Positions 1-11,363 of a stretch of 64,000 nucleotides of DNA are shown in pieces. Source of the stretch: Bradyrhizobium sp. PSBB068 (GTDB taxonomy: Bacteria > Pseudomonadota > Alphaproteobacteria > Rhizobiales > Xanthobacteraceae); the NCBI GenBank assembly GCA_016839165.1, contig CP069300.1, positions 7,202,001 to 7,266,000 on the forward strand. The letters run 5' to 3'. The notes beneath the pieces were generated by a model. That model saw only the letters and a program-made list of their open reading frames with translations, had not been told where the DNA came from and searched no databases. The position numbers and the translations under genes were made by a program. The stretch's first letter is position 1. Every line of letters starts with the position of its first letter.

Positions 1-297
1 ACGGCGGCGCCGCCTTACACCAACGATGTCGACCTCTATCCGGACCAGGTGAAGAAGTGGGGGCTGAGCTTCCTTATCAACACCGCCAAGACGCCGGAAG
101 GCCGCAGCCCCGGCAGCCTCGCCTGGGCTGGCCTTGCCAACACCTATTACTGGATCGATCCGTCGCGCGATGTCTGCGGCGTGATCCTGACCCAGCTGCT
201 GCCGTTCGCCGACAAGCACAGCCTGGAAGCCTTCGCAGGCTTCGAGAAGGGCATCTATGCCGGGCTCGATGCCGGCAGCGAGCAGCGAGCGGCGTAA
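1..297 (+). CDS. Serine hydrolase (beta-lactamase class C family), C-terminal part
   Basis: Only the last 98 residues are in the window; the reading frame is open from base 1 and ends at TAA 295-297. The visible part has the features of the C-terminal region of class C beta-lactamase-like serine hydrolases and esterases: a WGLSF strand, a glycine-rich turn, then SLAWAGLANTYYWIDP, which corresponds to the Gly-Gly-x-x-x-Thr-x-x-Trp-x-Asp-Pro segment lining the active site. The catalytic Ser-x-x-Lys and Tyr motifs lie upstream, outside the window. Substrate cannot be told. A strong terminator follows about 20 bp after the stop, so this gene ends its transcript. Confidence 0.75.
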   Translation, partial: TAAPPYTNDVDLYPDQVKKWGLSFLINTAKTPEGRSPGSLAWAGLANTYYWIDPSRDVCGVILTQLLPFADKHSLEAFAGFEKGIYAGLDAGSEQRAA

Positions 298-317
298 GGT
301 TCCAGCCAAGCAACGCG

Positions 318-347
318 AAATCCCTCCTCTCGCGGGGAGGGATTTTT
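318..347 (+). terminator. Intrinsic terminator after the serine hydrolase
   Basis: A 10-bp perfect stem, AAATCCCTCC (318-327) with GGAGGGATTT (336-345), has an 8-nt loop and runs into TTTTT at 343-347. It lies 21 bp after the stop codon of the upstream gene. Confidence 0.75.
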
Positions 348-444
348 CATACCCGCCATAGGTCGGGCCTGTCCCGTCGGCGCCAAACGACTAAGATCGC
401 GCAAAAAGTGCGACGACACGAACATGACCGTGAGGAGGACGAAT

Positions 445-2157
<1,713 letters not shown>

Positions 2158-2188
2158 TGCTCGCTTCTCCCTCTCTCGCTTGCCGCGC

Positions 2189-2293
2189 CGTCATTCCGGG
2201 GCTCGCGAAGCGAGAACCCGGAATCCATTGCTCCACGCGTGATGCGGCCCGATGGATTCCGGGCTCTCGCCTTCGGCGAGCCCCGGAATGACG
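2189..2293. repeat. Large palindromic intergenic repeat (CGTCATTCCGGGG family)
   Basis: The element starts CGTCATTCCGGGGCTCGCGAA and ends with the complementary CGAGCCCCGGAATGACG. Inner arms CCCGGAATCCATTG and GATGGATTCCGGGCTC are also complementary, so the 105 bp can fold into a long branched hairpin. The same outer and inner arms occur at 18356-18464. It lies between two convergent genes and may also act as a terminator. Confidence 0.85.
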
Positions 2294-2356
2294 AGGGTGG
2301 AGCGACGTTTCTATCGCTATCCCTCCACCGCAGGGGAGGTTGAAGGACAGGGCCGC

Positions 2357-3358
2357 CTAAACCAGCAGCCCCTTCGCCTTCGCCAGCTCCTTCAGCGACA
2401 CCAGCGGCCGGGCGCCGATGTGCTGGATCACTTCGGCGGCGGCGAGCGCGCCGAGACGGCCGGCGTTCTCATGACCGACATTGCGGACGAGACCGACCAG
2501 GAAGCCGGCGGCGAACAGGTCGCCGGCGCCGGTGGTGTCGACGAGCTTGTCGATCGGATAGGCCGGCGCCGAGACGACGCCGTCGCCTGAGATCACGACG
2601 CAGCCCTTCTCGCTGCGGGTGACGACGCCGAGCTTGGTGTCCTTGCCGAACTGCTTCAGCGCGGTGTCGAAATCGGCGGTCTGGTACAGCGAGTGCAGCT
2701 CGGACTCGTTTGAGAACACCAGATCCACGATGCCCTTGCGCATCAGGTCGAGGAATTCGTCGCGGTAGCGGTCGACGCAGAACGAATCCGACAGCGTGAG
2801 CGCGACCTGGCGACCGGCGCCATGCGCAATCGTCGCGGCCTTCACGAAGGCGTCCTTGGCGTTCTTCGGATCCCAGAGATAGCCTTCGAGATAGATGATG
2901 CCGGCGGCGGCGATCTGAGCCGGATCGATGTCGTCGGGCGTCAGGTCCTGCGCGGCGCCGAGATAGGTGTTCATGGTGCGCTCGCCGTCCGGCGTCACCA
3001 GGATGTAGGAGCAGCCGGTGGCCGGGCCGGTCTTGGCCGGCGCGGTGTCGAAGGTGACGCCGGCGGCGCGGATGTCGTGGGTGTAGAGCTTGCCGATCTG
3101 GTCGTCCTTGACCTTGCCGACATAGGCGGCGCGAGCGCCGAGATTGCCGACGCCGACGATCGTGTTGGCGGCAGAGCCGCCCGACATCTCGGTGGCGACC
3201 CCCATGTCAGTGTAGATCGCGGTGGCGCGCGCCTCGTCGATCAGCTGCATCGAGCCCTTGGTCATGCCGTGACGGGCAAGGAATGCCTCATCCGTTTGCA
3301 CCAGCACGTCGAAGATCGCATTGCCTATCCCGAGAACGTCATATTTTGCGTCAGCCAT
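2357..3358 (-). CDS. Adenosine kinase (PfkB/ribokinase family)
   Basis: Phosphorylates adenosine or a related nucleoside to AMP in purine salvage. The 333-residue protein starts MADAKYDVLGIGNAIFDVLV, typical of adenosine kinase-like PfkB proteins. It has SGGSAANTIVGV (family signature 1, sugar-binding region), an FSNESE segment near the Mg-ATP site, and DTTGAGDLFAAGF (family signature 2, anion hole with the catalytic base Asp). The start is ATG 3358, the first position giving the family N-terminus; an in-frame upstream start at 3388 would add ten non-conserved residues. It is divergent from murJ with about 90 bp between the starts. Exact nucleoside preference is inferred from family resemblance. 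Confidence 0.85.
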   Translation of the reverse strand: MADAKYDVLGIGNAIFDVLVQTDEAFLARHGMTKGSMQLIDEARATAIYTDMGVATEMSGGSAANTIVGVGNLGARAAYVGKVKDDQIGKLYTHDIRAAGVTFDTAPAKTGPATGCSYILVTPDGERTMNTYLGAAQDLTPDDIDPAQIAAAGIIYLEGYLWDPKNAKDAFVKAATIAHGAGRQVALTLSDSFCVDRYRDEFLDLMRKGIVDLVFSNESELHSLYQTADFDTALKQFGKDTKLGVVTRSEKGCVVISGDGVVSAPAYPIDKLVDTTGAGDLFAAGFLVGLVRNVGHENAGRLGALAAAEVIQHIGARPLVSLKELAKAKGLLV

Positions 3359-3449
3359 CAACTTGCCCTGTGTGAACGCCACCAACAAGAGCGCGGCCTA
3401 TCACGTTACGGCTAGCGCCAGCAAGGGAAGCGGCTGCTATACAGGCCCG

Positions 3450-4988
3450 ATGTTCCGCTCCTTCCTCACCGTCTCCTCGGGAACGCTGGCTTCACGACTG
3501 CTCGGTTTCGTGCGCGATTCCGTGATCGCGGCGCTGCTGGGCGCGGGGCCGGTGGCGGATGCGTTCCTGGCGGCGTTTCAGCTCGTGAACGTTGTGCGGC
3601 GGCTGCTGGCCGAGGGCGGTTTGAACGCCGCTTTGGTGCCCGCATGGCTGAAGGCGCGCGATGCGCACGGCATGGACGCGGCAACAGCGTTTGCCGGCCG
3701 CGTGCTCGGCACCGTCAGCGCCGCCGTGATCGCAGCCGCACTCGTGATCGGCGTCGTGATGCCGCTGGTGATCACGGCGATCGCGCCCGGCTTCGTCGGC
3801 CGCTACACGCTGCAATTCGCCGTCGACGATGCACGGCTGATGCTGCCCTATCTCGCCTTCGCCGGCCCGGTCACCGTGATGATGGCGCTGCTCAACGCGC
3901 AGGGCCGCTTTGTCCTGACGGCGTTCTCACCGCTGCTGTTCAACATCGCGCTGATCGCGGTCATGGCGGTGCTGCTGGTGCGGCAGCAGGACCCGGTGCA
4001 GGCCGCGCTCGTCATGGCCGCGACGATCGGCGTCGCCGGCTTCCTGCAACTGTCGATGCTGGCGCTGCGCGGGGCAAAGCTCGCCGCACCGCTGCGCGTC
4101 TCCTTCGATCCCGAGATGCGCGGCTTTCTCGGCCGCGCGGTCCCCGGCATGGTCGCGAGCGGCGCGCCGCAATGGCTCATGGTGGCGGGCGCGGTGATCG
4201 CCTCCACCTCGCCATCGGCGGTGTCCTGGCTCTATTTCGCCAACCGGCTGCTCGAGCTGCCGCTCGGCATCGTCGGCGTCGCCATGGGCACCGTGCTGAT
4301 CCCGGAGATGACCCGCGCCGTGCGTGGCGGCGAGCAGTCGGCCATCGCGCATGCGGAATCACGCGCCCTGGAGCTCGCGGCCGGGCTGGCGCTGCCGGCG
4401 ACGCTCGGCCTGATGGTGCTGAGCGGACCGATCGTGCGGATGTTGTTCGAGCACGGCGCTTTCACCGCCGAGGATAGCGCGGCCACCGCACAGGCGCTGA
4501 CCTGGCTGACGCTGGCGCTGCCGGCGCACGTGCTGGTGAAGGCGCTGTCGCCGGCGTTCTTTGCGCGCGAGGACACGCTGACGCCGCTGTTTGCGACGCT
4601 GAAGGCCATCGTGGTCGCGATTGCGGCGGCCTTCCTGCTCGGCCATATCTTCGGCGCCAGCGGAATTGCCGCCGGCATTGCGTTCGGCGCCTGGAGCAAT
4701 GCGCTGGCGCTGATCCGCAAGGGGGCCACAACATTCGGCTTTTCAATCGATGCCGCGGCGCGCCGCCGGCTGCCCCGCATCCTGGCCGCGGCGCTCGCAA
4801 TGGGCGCCCTGCTGTGGCTCGCGGAGACGGCCCTGCCGGCGGCGGGCGCACACGGTTTCGTGCAGGCGGCGTCGCTCGTTGTGCTGATCGCGGCCGGCAT
4901 CGCCGGTTATGGGCTCCTGTTGCAGCTTTTCGGCGTCGCCGGCTGGCGCGAGGCGGTTAACGCCGTCAGGCAAAGGCGCCCCGCCTGA
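3450..4988 (+). CDS. murJ: Lipid II flippase MurJ (MviN)
   Basis: Integral membrane MOP-superfamily protein that flips lipid II to the outer face of the inner membrane for peptidoglycan synthesis. The 512 residues begin MFRSFLTVSSGTLASRLLGF and continue with RDSVIAALLGAGPVADAFLAAFQ and LLAEGGLNAALVPAW, the conserved N-terminal half of MurJ with its essential arginines. About 13-14 hydrophobic segments follow. ATG 3450 matches the family start; the frame stays open upstream to 3321, but that stretch overlaps the divergent adenosine kinase and is not conserved. trpS follows, a neighbourhood I recognise from related alphaproteobacteria. Confidence 0.93.
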   Translation: MFRSFLTVSSGTLASRLLGFVRDSVIAALLGAGPVADAFLAAFQLVNVVRRLLAEGGLNAALVPAWLKARDAHGMDAATAFAGRVLGTVSAAVIAAALVIGVVMPLVITAIAPGFVGRYTLQFAVDDARLMLPYLAFAGPVTVMMALLNAQGRFVLTAFSPLLFNIALIAVMAVLLVRQQDPVQAALVMAATIGVAGFLQLSMLALRGAKLAAPLRVSFDPEMRGFLGRAVPGMVASGAPQWLMVAGAVIASTSPSAVSWLYFANRLLELPLGIVGVAMGTVLIPEMTRAVRGGEQSAIAHAESRALELAAGLALPATLGLMVLSGPIVRMLFEHGAFTAEDSAATAQALTWLTLALPAHVLVKALSPAFFAREDTLTPLFATLKAIVVAIAAAFLLGHIFGASGIAAGIAFGAWSNALALIRKGATTFGFSIDAAARRRLPRILAAALAMGALLWLAETALPAAGAHGFVQAASLVVLIAAGIAGYGLLLQLFGVAGWREAVNAVRQRRPA

Positions 4989-5056
4989 CTTGCGCAGGCA
5001 GGGCTTAAATGGCAAACGACGCTGCAAAAGCAGCCCCATTTCCGGGAATCGAGACC

Positions 5057-6109
5057 ATGGCGTTCGTTGAACGGGTTTTCTCAGGCGTCCAGCCGACGGG
5101 CAATCTGCACCTCGGCAACTATCTCGGCGCCATCGTCAACTTCGTGAAGATGCAGCAGACCCATAACTGCATCTATTGCGTCGTCGACATGCACGCGATC
5201 ACGCAAGGAGCGGACGTCTGGGGCGGCCCGGCCGAGCTCGCGCGCAACACCCGCGAGGTGACCGCGGCCTTCATCGCCGCCGGCATCGATCCGAACAAGC
5301 ACATCGTGTTCAACCAGAGCCAGGTCGCCGGCCATGCCGAGCTGACATGGATCTTCAACTGCGTCGCCCGTGTCGGCTGGCTCAGCCGGATGACCCAGTT
5401 CAAGGAGAAGGCGGGCAAGGATCGCGAGAACGCTTCGGTCGGTCTCTACGACTATCCCGTGCTGATGGCGGCCGACATCCTGCTGTACCGCGCCACCCAC
5501 GTGCCGGTCGGCGAGGACCAGAAGCAGCATCTCGAACTGTCCCGTGACATCGCGCAGAAGTTCAACAACGATTTCGGCGATTCGATCCGCAGCCGCGGCT
5601 TCAACGAAGGCCTCTATTTCCCGCAGCCGGAGCCGTTCATCACGGGTCCGGCGACACGGGTGATGAGCCTGCGCGACGGCACCAAGAAGATGTCGAAGTC
5701 GGATGCGTCGGACAATTCGCGCATCAACCTCACCGACGACGCCGAGACCATCGCGCAGAAAATTCGCCGGGCGAAGACCGATCCGGAGCCGCTGCCGTCG
5801 GAGGAAAAGGGCCTCGAGGCGCGTCCCGAGGCTGACAATCTGGTCGGCATCTACGCGGCGCTCGCCGAAATCACCAAACAGGAGGTGCTCAACCAGTTCG
5901 GCGGCGGCCAGTTCTCCACCTTCAAAAACGCGCTGGTCGAGCTTTGCGTCGCGAAACTGGCGCCGATCGCCGGTGAGATGAAGCGGCTGGTTGCCGATCC
6001 CGGCCATGTCGATTCGATCCTGGCCCACGGCGCCGACCGCGCACGGGTCATCGCCGACGAGACCATGCGGATGACCAAGGACATCGTCGGCTTCATCCGA
6101 GCGCGCTGA
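5057..6109 (+). CDS. trpS: Tryptophanyl-tRNA synthetase
   Basis: Class I aminoacyl-tRNA synthetase charging tRNA-Trp. It has the HIGH-type signature PTGNLHLGN (His18, Gly20, Asn21) and the KMSKS loop at residues 211-215, with 350 residues in the usual TrpS range. An alternative in-frame ATG at 5009 would add 16 residues; it has GGCAGGG upstream, but the family N-terminus begins at [10 protein letters not shown], so I chose 5057. It follows murJ with a short gap and may share its transcript. Confidence 0.93.
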   Translation: MAFVERVFSGVQPTGNLHLGNYLGAIVNFVKMQQTHNCIYCVVDMHAITQGADVWGGPAELARNTREVTAAFIAAGIDPNKHIVFNQSQVAGHAELTWIFNCVARVGWLSRMTQFKEKAGKDRENASVGLYDYPVLMAADILLYRATHVPVGEDQKQHLELSRDIAQKFNNDFGDSIRSRGFNEGLYFPQPEPFITGPATRVMSLRDGTKKMSKSDASDNSRINLTDDAETIAQKIRRAKTDPEPLPSEEKGLEARPEADNLVGIYAALAEITKQEVLNQFGGGQFSTFKNALVELCVAKLAPIAGEMKRLVADPGHVDSILAHGADRARVIADETMRMTKDIVGFIRAR

Positions 6110-6196
6110 CATCACCGGCAGATCTGCGCGCTCCCTCTCCCAAACGGCGAGGGAGTGTGGCAGCATGGGTTGGCTTGGTTCAGCACCGGGACATGC

Positions 6197-6691
6197 ATGA
6201 CCACCCAGCGACGCAGCTACGAAACAGGTCACAAGCCGAAATGCCTCGTCATCGTCGATGACACGGCGGAATGGGACCGCGCGGTGTATTACGCCAGCCG
6301 CTGGGCGATCCGGGTCGGCGGCGGCGTCGTGATGCTGCGGGTGATCGAGACCGAGGACCAGAACCAGCAATGGCTCGGGGTCGCCGACATCATGCGCGCC
6401 GAGGCCGAGGAAGCCGCCAACGAGGCGCTCGACCGCGCCGCCGGCCGCGCCAACGGGATCGCCGCGATCACCCCGGAGCGGGTGATTCGCGAGGGCGACC
6501 CGACCGAGCAGATCCTCGACGTGATCGACCAGGACGTCGATATCGCGATGCTGGTGCTGGCCGCCAATCCGGGCGCCGAGGGCCCCGGGCCGATCATCAC
6601 CACCATGGCCAATGCCATGGGCGCGTTCCCGATCCCCGTGACCATCGTGCCGGGCGGGCTGACCGACGCCGAGATCGACGCCCTGTCGTAA
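6197..6691 (+). CDS. Universal stress protein (UspA family)
   Basis: A 164-residue single-domain protein with the UspA fold pattern: a first strand KCLVIVDDTAEWDRAVYYA, a long helix, strand GGVVMLRVIE, and a C-terminal region DIAMLVLAANPGAEGPGPII leading to the last strands. The nucleotide-binding loop Gly-2x-Gly-9x-Gly-(Ser/Thr) is not clearly complete, so ATP binding is uncertain. The start at ATG 6197 is the one nearest the conserved domain; another in-frame ATG at 6155 would add 14 residues that overlap an intergenic hairpin. It sits between trpS and nfuA. Specific role unknown. Confidence 0.8.
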   Translation: MTTQRRSYETGHKPKCLVIVDDTAEWDRAVYYASRWAIRVGGGVVMLRVIETEDQNQQWLGVADIMRAEAEEAANEALDRAAGRANGIAAITPERVIREGDPTEQILDVIDQDVDIAMLVLAANPGAEGPGPIITTMANAMGAFPIPVTIVPGGLTDAEIDALS

Positions 6692-6833
6692 GGTTTTCGA
6701 CCTGAAACCCCTCCCAGGGCATGGATCGCGGGCCGGAACCGCGGTTTTGCGGCTTGATCGACGGCTTTTTAGTTGCCATTTGGTAGGGGAACCCAACGCG
6801 CCGGCCTTGAACCGGCGACGCCGGAGACAGCAA

Positions 6834-7403
6834 ATGTTCATTCAGACCGAAGCCACCCCCAATCCCGCCACCCTGAAATTCATTCCGGGCCGCACGGTGC
6901 TCGACACCGGCACCATGGAATTCTCGTCGGCCGAATCCGCCGCGCGCTCGCCGCTCGCCGAACGGCTGTTCGCCGTATCAGGCGTCACCAGCGTGTTCTA
7001 CGGCGCCGACTTCGTCACCGTGACGAAGGCGGACGGCGACTGGCAACACCTCAAGCCCGCGATCCTCGGCGCCATCATGGAGCACTATATGTCCGGCGCG
7101 CCGCTGCTCGCCGACGGCACCATTGGCAACGACGATGCGCGTGATGAGGAAGACGAGTTCTTCGACGAGGCCGACGCCGAGACGGTCGAGCAGATCAAGG
7201 ACCTGATCGAGACCCGGGTGCGTCCGGCGGTCGCCAATGACGGCGGCGACATCACCTTCCGCGGCTTCAAGGACGGCATCGTCTATCTCAACATGAAGGG
7301 ATCCTGCGCCGGCTGCCCGTCATCGACCGCCACCCTGCAGCACGGCATCCAGAACCTGCTTCGGCACTTCGTGCCCGACGTGCAGGAAGTCCGGCCGATG
7401 TGA
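6834..7403 (+). CDS. Fe-S cluster scaffold protein, NifU-like (NfuA type)
   Basis: Carries and delivers [4Fe-4S] clusters to apo-proteins. The 189 residues hold an N-terminal Nfu_N domain (MFIQTEATPNPATLKFIPGR to about residue 87), an acidic linker rich in Asp and Glu, and a C-terminal NifU domain with the cluster-binding Cys158-x-x-Cys161 in GSCAGCPSS. This is the domain order of alphaproteobacterial and mitochondrial Nfu proteins. ATG 6834 fits the conserved N-terminus; the frame is open further upstream but that part is low in similarity. Neighbouring radical-SAM enzyme MiaB, encoded 2.6 kb downstream, is one possible client (inference). Confidence 0.9.
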   Translation: MFIQTEATPNPATLKFIPGRTVLDTGTMEFSSAESAARSPLAERLFAVSGVTSVFYGADFVTVTKADGDWQHLKPAILGAIMEHYMSGAPLLADGTIGNDDARDEEDEFFDEADAETVEQIKDLIETRVRPAVANDGGDITFRGFKDGIVYLNMKGSCAGCPSSTATLQHGIQNLLRHFVPDVQEVRPM

Positions 7404-7406
7404 TGG

Positions 7407-7487
7407 AGGCGAATGGTGGGTAGCGAATGGCGAATAGGGGTCCACCCTGATAGTCCTTTCGCTATTCGCCACTCGCCATTCGCCCTC
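7407..7487. repeat. Imperfect inverted repeat between nfuA and tsaB
   Basis: GAGGCGAATGGTGGGTAGCG and GGCGAATAGGGG on the left arm pair imperfectly with CTATTCGCCACTCGCCATTC and GCCCTCCC on the right. Short GAATGGCGA-like units recur within it. It fills nearly the whole gap between nfuA and tsaB and can form one hairpin. Confidence 0.6.
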
Positions 7488-7489
7488 CC

Positions 7490-8185
7490 ATGATGATTCT
7501 CGCTATCGATACCGCGCTCGACGCCTGCTCCGCTGCGGTGCTCGACACCACCTCCGGCAATACCATCGCCATTGAATCGCAGGCGATGCAGCGCGGCCAT
7601 GCCGAGGCGCTGATGCCGCTGATCGCGCGGGTGATGAAGGCGAGCGGCATCGGCTTTGCCGCGCTAGACCGCATCGCCGTCACCACCGGTCCCGGCAGTT
7701 TCACCGGATTGCGCGTCGGCCTCTCGGCGGCGCGCGGCATCGCGCTGGCAGCCGCGAAACCGGTGGTCGGGCTGTCGACGCTCACCGCCTACGCTGCGCC
7801 CGTGGTTGCCGAGAATGGCGTACCCGCGATCCTGTCGGCGATCGATGCGCGGCATGATCACGTCTATTTCCAGCTGGTGGCCGGCGACGGTGGCCCGATC
7901 CTCAAGCCGAAGGTTGCGCCGATCGCGGAAGCGCTCGCGGCCTCTCAATACGGCGCGCTGCATCTGGTCGGCAACGCCGCCAATATTCTCGCCGAGCGCT
8001 GGCCTGCGGATACACCGCCGCCGGTCATGGTCGACCGGCAGCCGGCGCCCGACATCATCTGGGTCGCCTGGGTCGGCGCGGCGATCGATCCCGACACCGC
8101 GCCGCCGCGTCCGTTCTATCTGCGCGCACCCGATGCGAAGCCGCCGAAGGATCGCCTCGTCATCAGCGCGCCGCCTTCGACATGA
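7490..8185 (+). CDS. tsaB: tRNA threonylcarbamoyladenosine biosynthesis protein TsaB
   Basis: Non-catalytic partner of TsaD in the complex that places the threonylcarbamoyl group on A37 of ANN-decoding tRNAs. The 231-residue protein has the ASKHA-type N-terminus MILAIDTALDACSAAV and the TsaB signature ITTGPGSFTGLRVGLSAARG (here VTTGPGSF). It overlaps rimI by 4 bp (ATGA), indicating translational coupling. The start is ATG 7490 or 7493. The TsaE partner is encoded in the same window as part of a fusion at 51953-53476. Confidence 0.92.
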   Translation: MMILAIDTALDACSAAVLDTTSGNTIAIESQAMQRGHAEALMPLIARVMKASGIGFAALDRIAVTTGPGSFTGLRVGLSAARGIALAAAKPVVGLSTLTAYAAPVVAENGVPAILSAIDARHDHVYFQLVAGDGGPILKPKVAPIAEALAASQYGALHLVGNAANILAERWPADTPPPVMVDRQPAPDIIWVAWVGAAIDPDTAPPRPFYLRAPDAKPPKDRLVISAPPST

Positions 8186-8667
8186 TCGGCTTTCTGTCGC
8201 GATGGTGGGGCGGCGCTACGCCCGCGGTCGAGCCCGCATCCCTGCGTGATGCGGCGCGACTCGCCCAACTGCACGGCGCGTCGTTTCATCGCGGCTGGGG
8301 CGAAGGCGAATTCGAGGCGATGCTGACCGAGCGCAACACGCTGGTGCACCGGCTGCGGCAGGGCCGCAAGGTGATCGGCTTTGCGGTGTCGCGGATGGCG
8401 GCGGACGAAGCCGAAATCCTGTCGATCGCGATCGATTCCAATCAGCGCGGGCGCGGCCTGTCGCGCGACCTGCTGTTGACCCATCTCGGCCATCTTGCCG
8501 GCCGCGGCATCCGCACCATCTTCCTCGAAGTGGAAGAGAACAATGCGCCGGCGCGACGGCTCTATGAAAGGGCCGGATTCGGCGTGATCGGCCGCCGCGA
8601 ACGCTATTACAAGCAGCCCGGCGGGGAACATTTGAACGCGCTTCTGATGCGGCGCGACTTGTCGTAA
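8182..8667 (+). CDS. rimI: Ribosomal-protein-alanine N-acetyltransferase RimI-like (GNAT)
   Basis: GNAT-family acetyltransferase of 161 residues, by context and sequence the RimI type that acetylates the N-terminal alanine of ribosomal protein S18 in E. coli. The acetyl-CoA binding motif is SNQRGRGLSRDLL (Q/R-x-x-G-x-G/A), followed by VEENNAPARRLYERAGF, the classic RimI motif B. The tsaB-rimI pair with a 4-bp overlap is widely conserved. The true target here is not shown. Confidence 0.85.
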   Translation: MIGFLSRWWGGATPAVEPASLRDAARLAQLHGASFHRGWGEGEFEAMLTERNTLVHRLRQGRKVIGFAVSRMAADEAEILSIAIDSNQRGRGLSRDLLLTHLGHLAGRGIRTIFLEVEENNAPARRLYERAGFGVIGRRERYYKQPGGEHLNALLMRRDLS

Positions 8668-8735
8668 CATCGGCGCGATGGCAGAACAGCGCCCTGCTCT
8701 GCTGCCCAAGGTTTGAAGAATACGGCCTGAGACCC

Positions 8736-9188
8736 ATGACCACGGTGAAAATCCCGCCTGCGCCGAAGAATACCGGCATCGAGGCGCGCTGCGCCGCGAC
8801 CGGCATGCGCATGACCGAACAGCGCCGCGTGATCGCGCGGGTGCTGGCGGAAGCGATGGATCATCCCGACGTCGAGGAGCTCTACCGCCGCTGCGTGGCG
8901 GTCGACGACAAGATCTCGATCTCGACGGTCTATCGCACCGTCAAGCTGTTCGAGGATGCAGGGATCATCGAGCGTCACGATTTCCGCGAAGGCCGCGCGC
9001 GCTACGAGCAGATGCCCGAGAGCCATCACGACCATCTGATCAATCTGCGCGACGGCAAGGTGATCGAGTTCACCTCCGAGGAGATCGAGAAGCTGCAGGC
9101 CGAGATCGCGCGCAAGCTCGGCTACAAGCTGGTCGATCACCGGCTCGAGCTGTATTGCGTGCCGCTCGACGACGACAGCAAGTCGTAG
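8736..9188 (+). CDS. fur: Fur-family transcriptional regulator (alphaproteobacterial Fur/Mur type)
   Basis: A 150-residue metal-responsive repressor. It has a winged helix (TEQRRVIARVLAEA, then ISISTVYRTVKLFEDAGII) and a metal-binding dimerisation domain with His97-His98-Asp99-His100. Where classical Fur has Cys-x-x-Cys after HHDHLI, this protein has Asn103 and Asp106, so the structural zinc site is absent. Such Cys-less proteins are typical of Bradyrhizobium Fur and rhizobial Mur, which respond to iron and/or manganese. An Irr gene, the second Fur-superfamily regulator, lies at 35835. The start ATG 8736 follows rimI by 68 bp. Confidence 0.9.
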   Translation: MTTVKIPPAPKNTGIEARCAATGMRMTEQRRVIARVLAEAMDHPDVEELYRRCVAVDDKISISTVYRTVKLFEDAGIIERHDFREGRARYEQMPESHHDHLINLRDGKVIEFTSEEIEKLQAEIARKLGYKLVDHRLELYCVPLDDDSKS

Positions 9189-9212
9189 GCGCGTGCCACA
9201 CGTCGCCACACC

Positions 9213-9911
9213 ATGAGCTTCGATCTCGTCATCTTCGATTGCGACGGCGTGCTTGTCGACAGCGAGGTGATCTCCTGTCGCGCGCATGCGGACACGCTGA
9301 CGCGGCACGGTTTTCCGATCACGCCGGACGGCGTGCTGAAGCGCTTCCTCGGCGTGTCCGATCGCGAGGCCCGGCGGATCGTCGAAAGCGAAATCGGTCG
9401 CGCGTTGCCCGATACGTTCGAGGCCGAGGTCAAGCACGCGACACTGAGCTTGTACGCCGACGATCTCAACGCGATCGCGAATGTCGGCGATGCGATCACA
9501 GCGCTCGGCTTGCCGAAATGCGTGGCCTCCAGCGGCACGCCGGAGAAGATCCATCACGGCCTGACCTGCGCCGGGCTCTACGACCAGCTCGCGCCGCACA
9601 TTTTCTCCGCCACCCAGGTCACGCGCGGCAAGCCGGCGCCCGATCTGTTCCTGTTTGCGGCCGAACAGATGGGCGCACGGCCGGAACGCTGCGTCGTGAT
9701 CGAGGACAGCGTGGCCGGCGTCACCGGCGCCTGCGCCGCCGGCATGACCGTGCTCGGTTTCCACGGCGGCAGCCATTGCACGGCGGAACATGAGGCCACG
9801 CTGCGCCAGGCCGGCGCGGCCTTCACCTTCTCCGATATGCGCCAATTGCCCGATTTGATCGCCAAAGCCGGCCAAAAACACGGCTCGATCGCTGGATTTT
9901 CGCCGGTTTAG
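9213..9911 (+). CDS. HAD-superfamily hydrolase, phosphoglycolate-phosphatase-like
   Basis: A 232-residue HAD subfamily IA phosphatase. Motif I is [15 protein letters not shown] (nucleophile Asp9, acid/base Asp11), motif II is the serine in VASSGTPEK, motif III is the lysine in RGKPAPDLF, and motif IV is [12 protein letters not shown]. All catalytic residues are present. It resembles sugar-phosphate and beta-phosphoglucomutase-like enzymes (YieH/GS1 type). The substrate cannot be deduced from sequence. It sits between fur and miaB in the same direction. Confidence 0.85.
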   Translation: MSFDLVIFDCDGVLVDSEVISCRAHADTLTRHGFPITPDGVLKRFLGVSDREARRIVESEIGRALPDTFEAEVKHATLSLYADDLNAIANVGDAITALGLPKCVASSGTPEKIHHGLTCAGLYDQLAPHIFSATQVTRGKPAPDLFLFAAEQMGARPERCVVIEDSVAGVTGACAAGMTVLGFHGGSHCTAEHEATLRQAGAAFTFSDMRQLPDLIAKAGQKHGSIAGFSPV

Positions 9912-9969
9912 GCTATATTTCAGCACCGGCGCGCGGATGGCGCCGTTTCCTTATCGTATTCAGGGTTCC

Positions 9970-11358
<1,389 letters not shown>

Positions 11359-11363
11359 AATCC

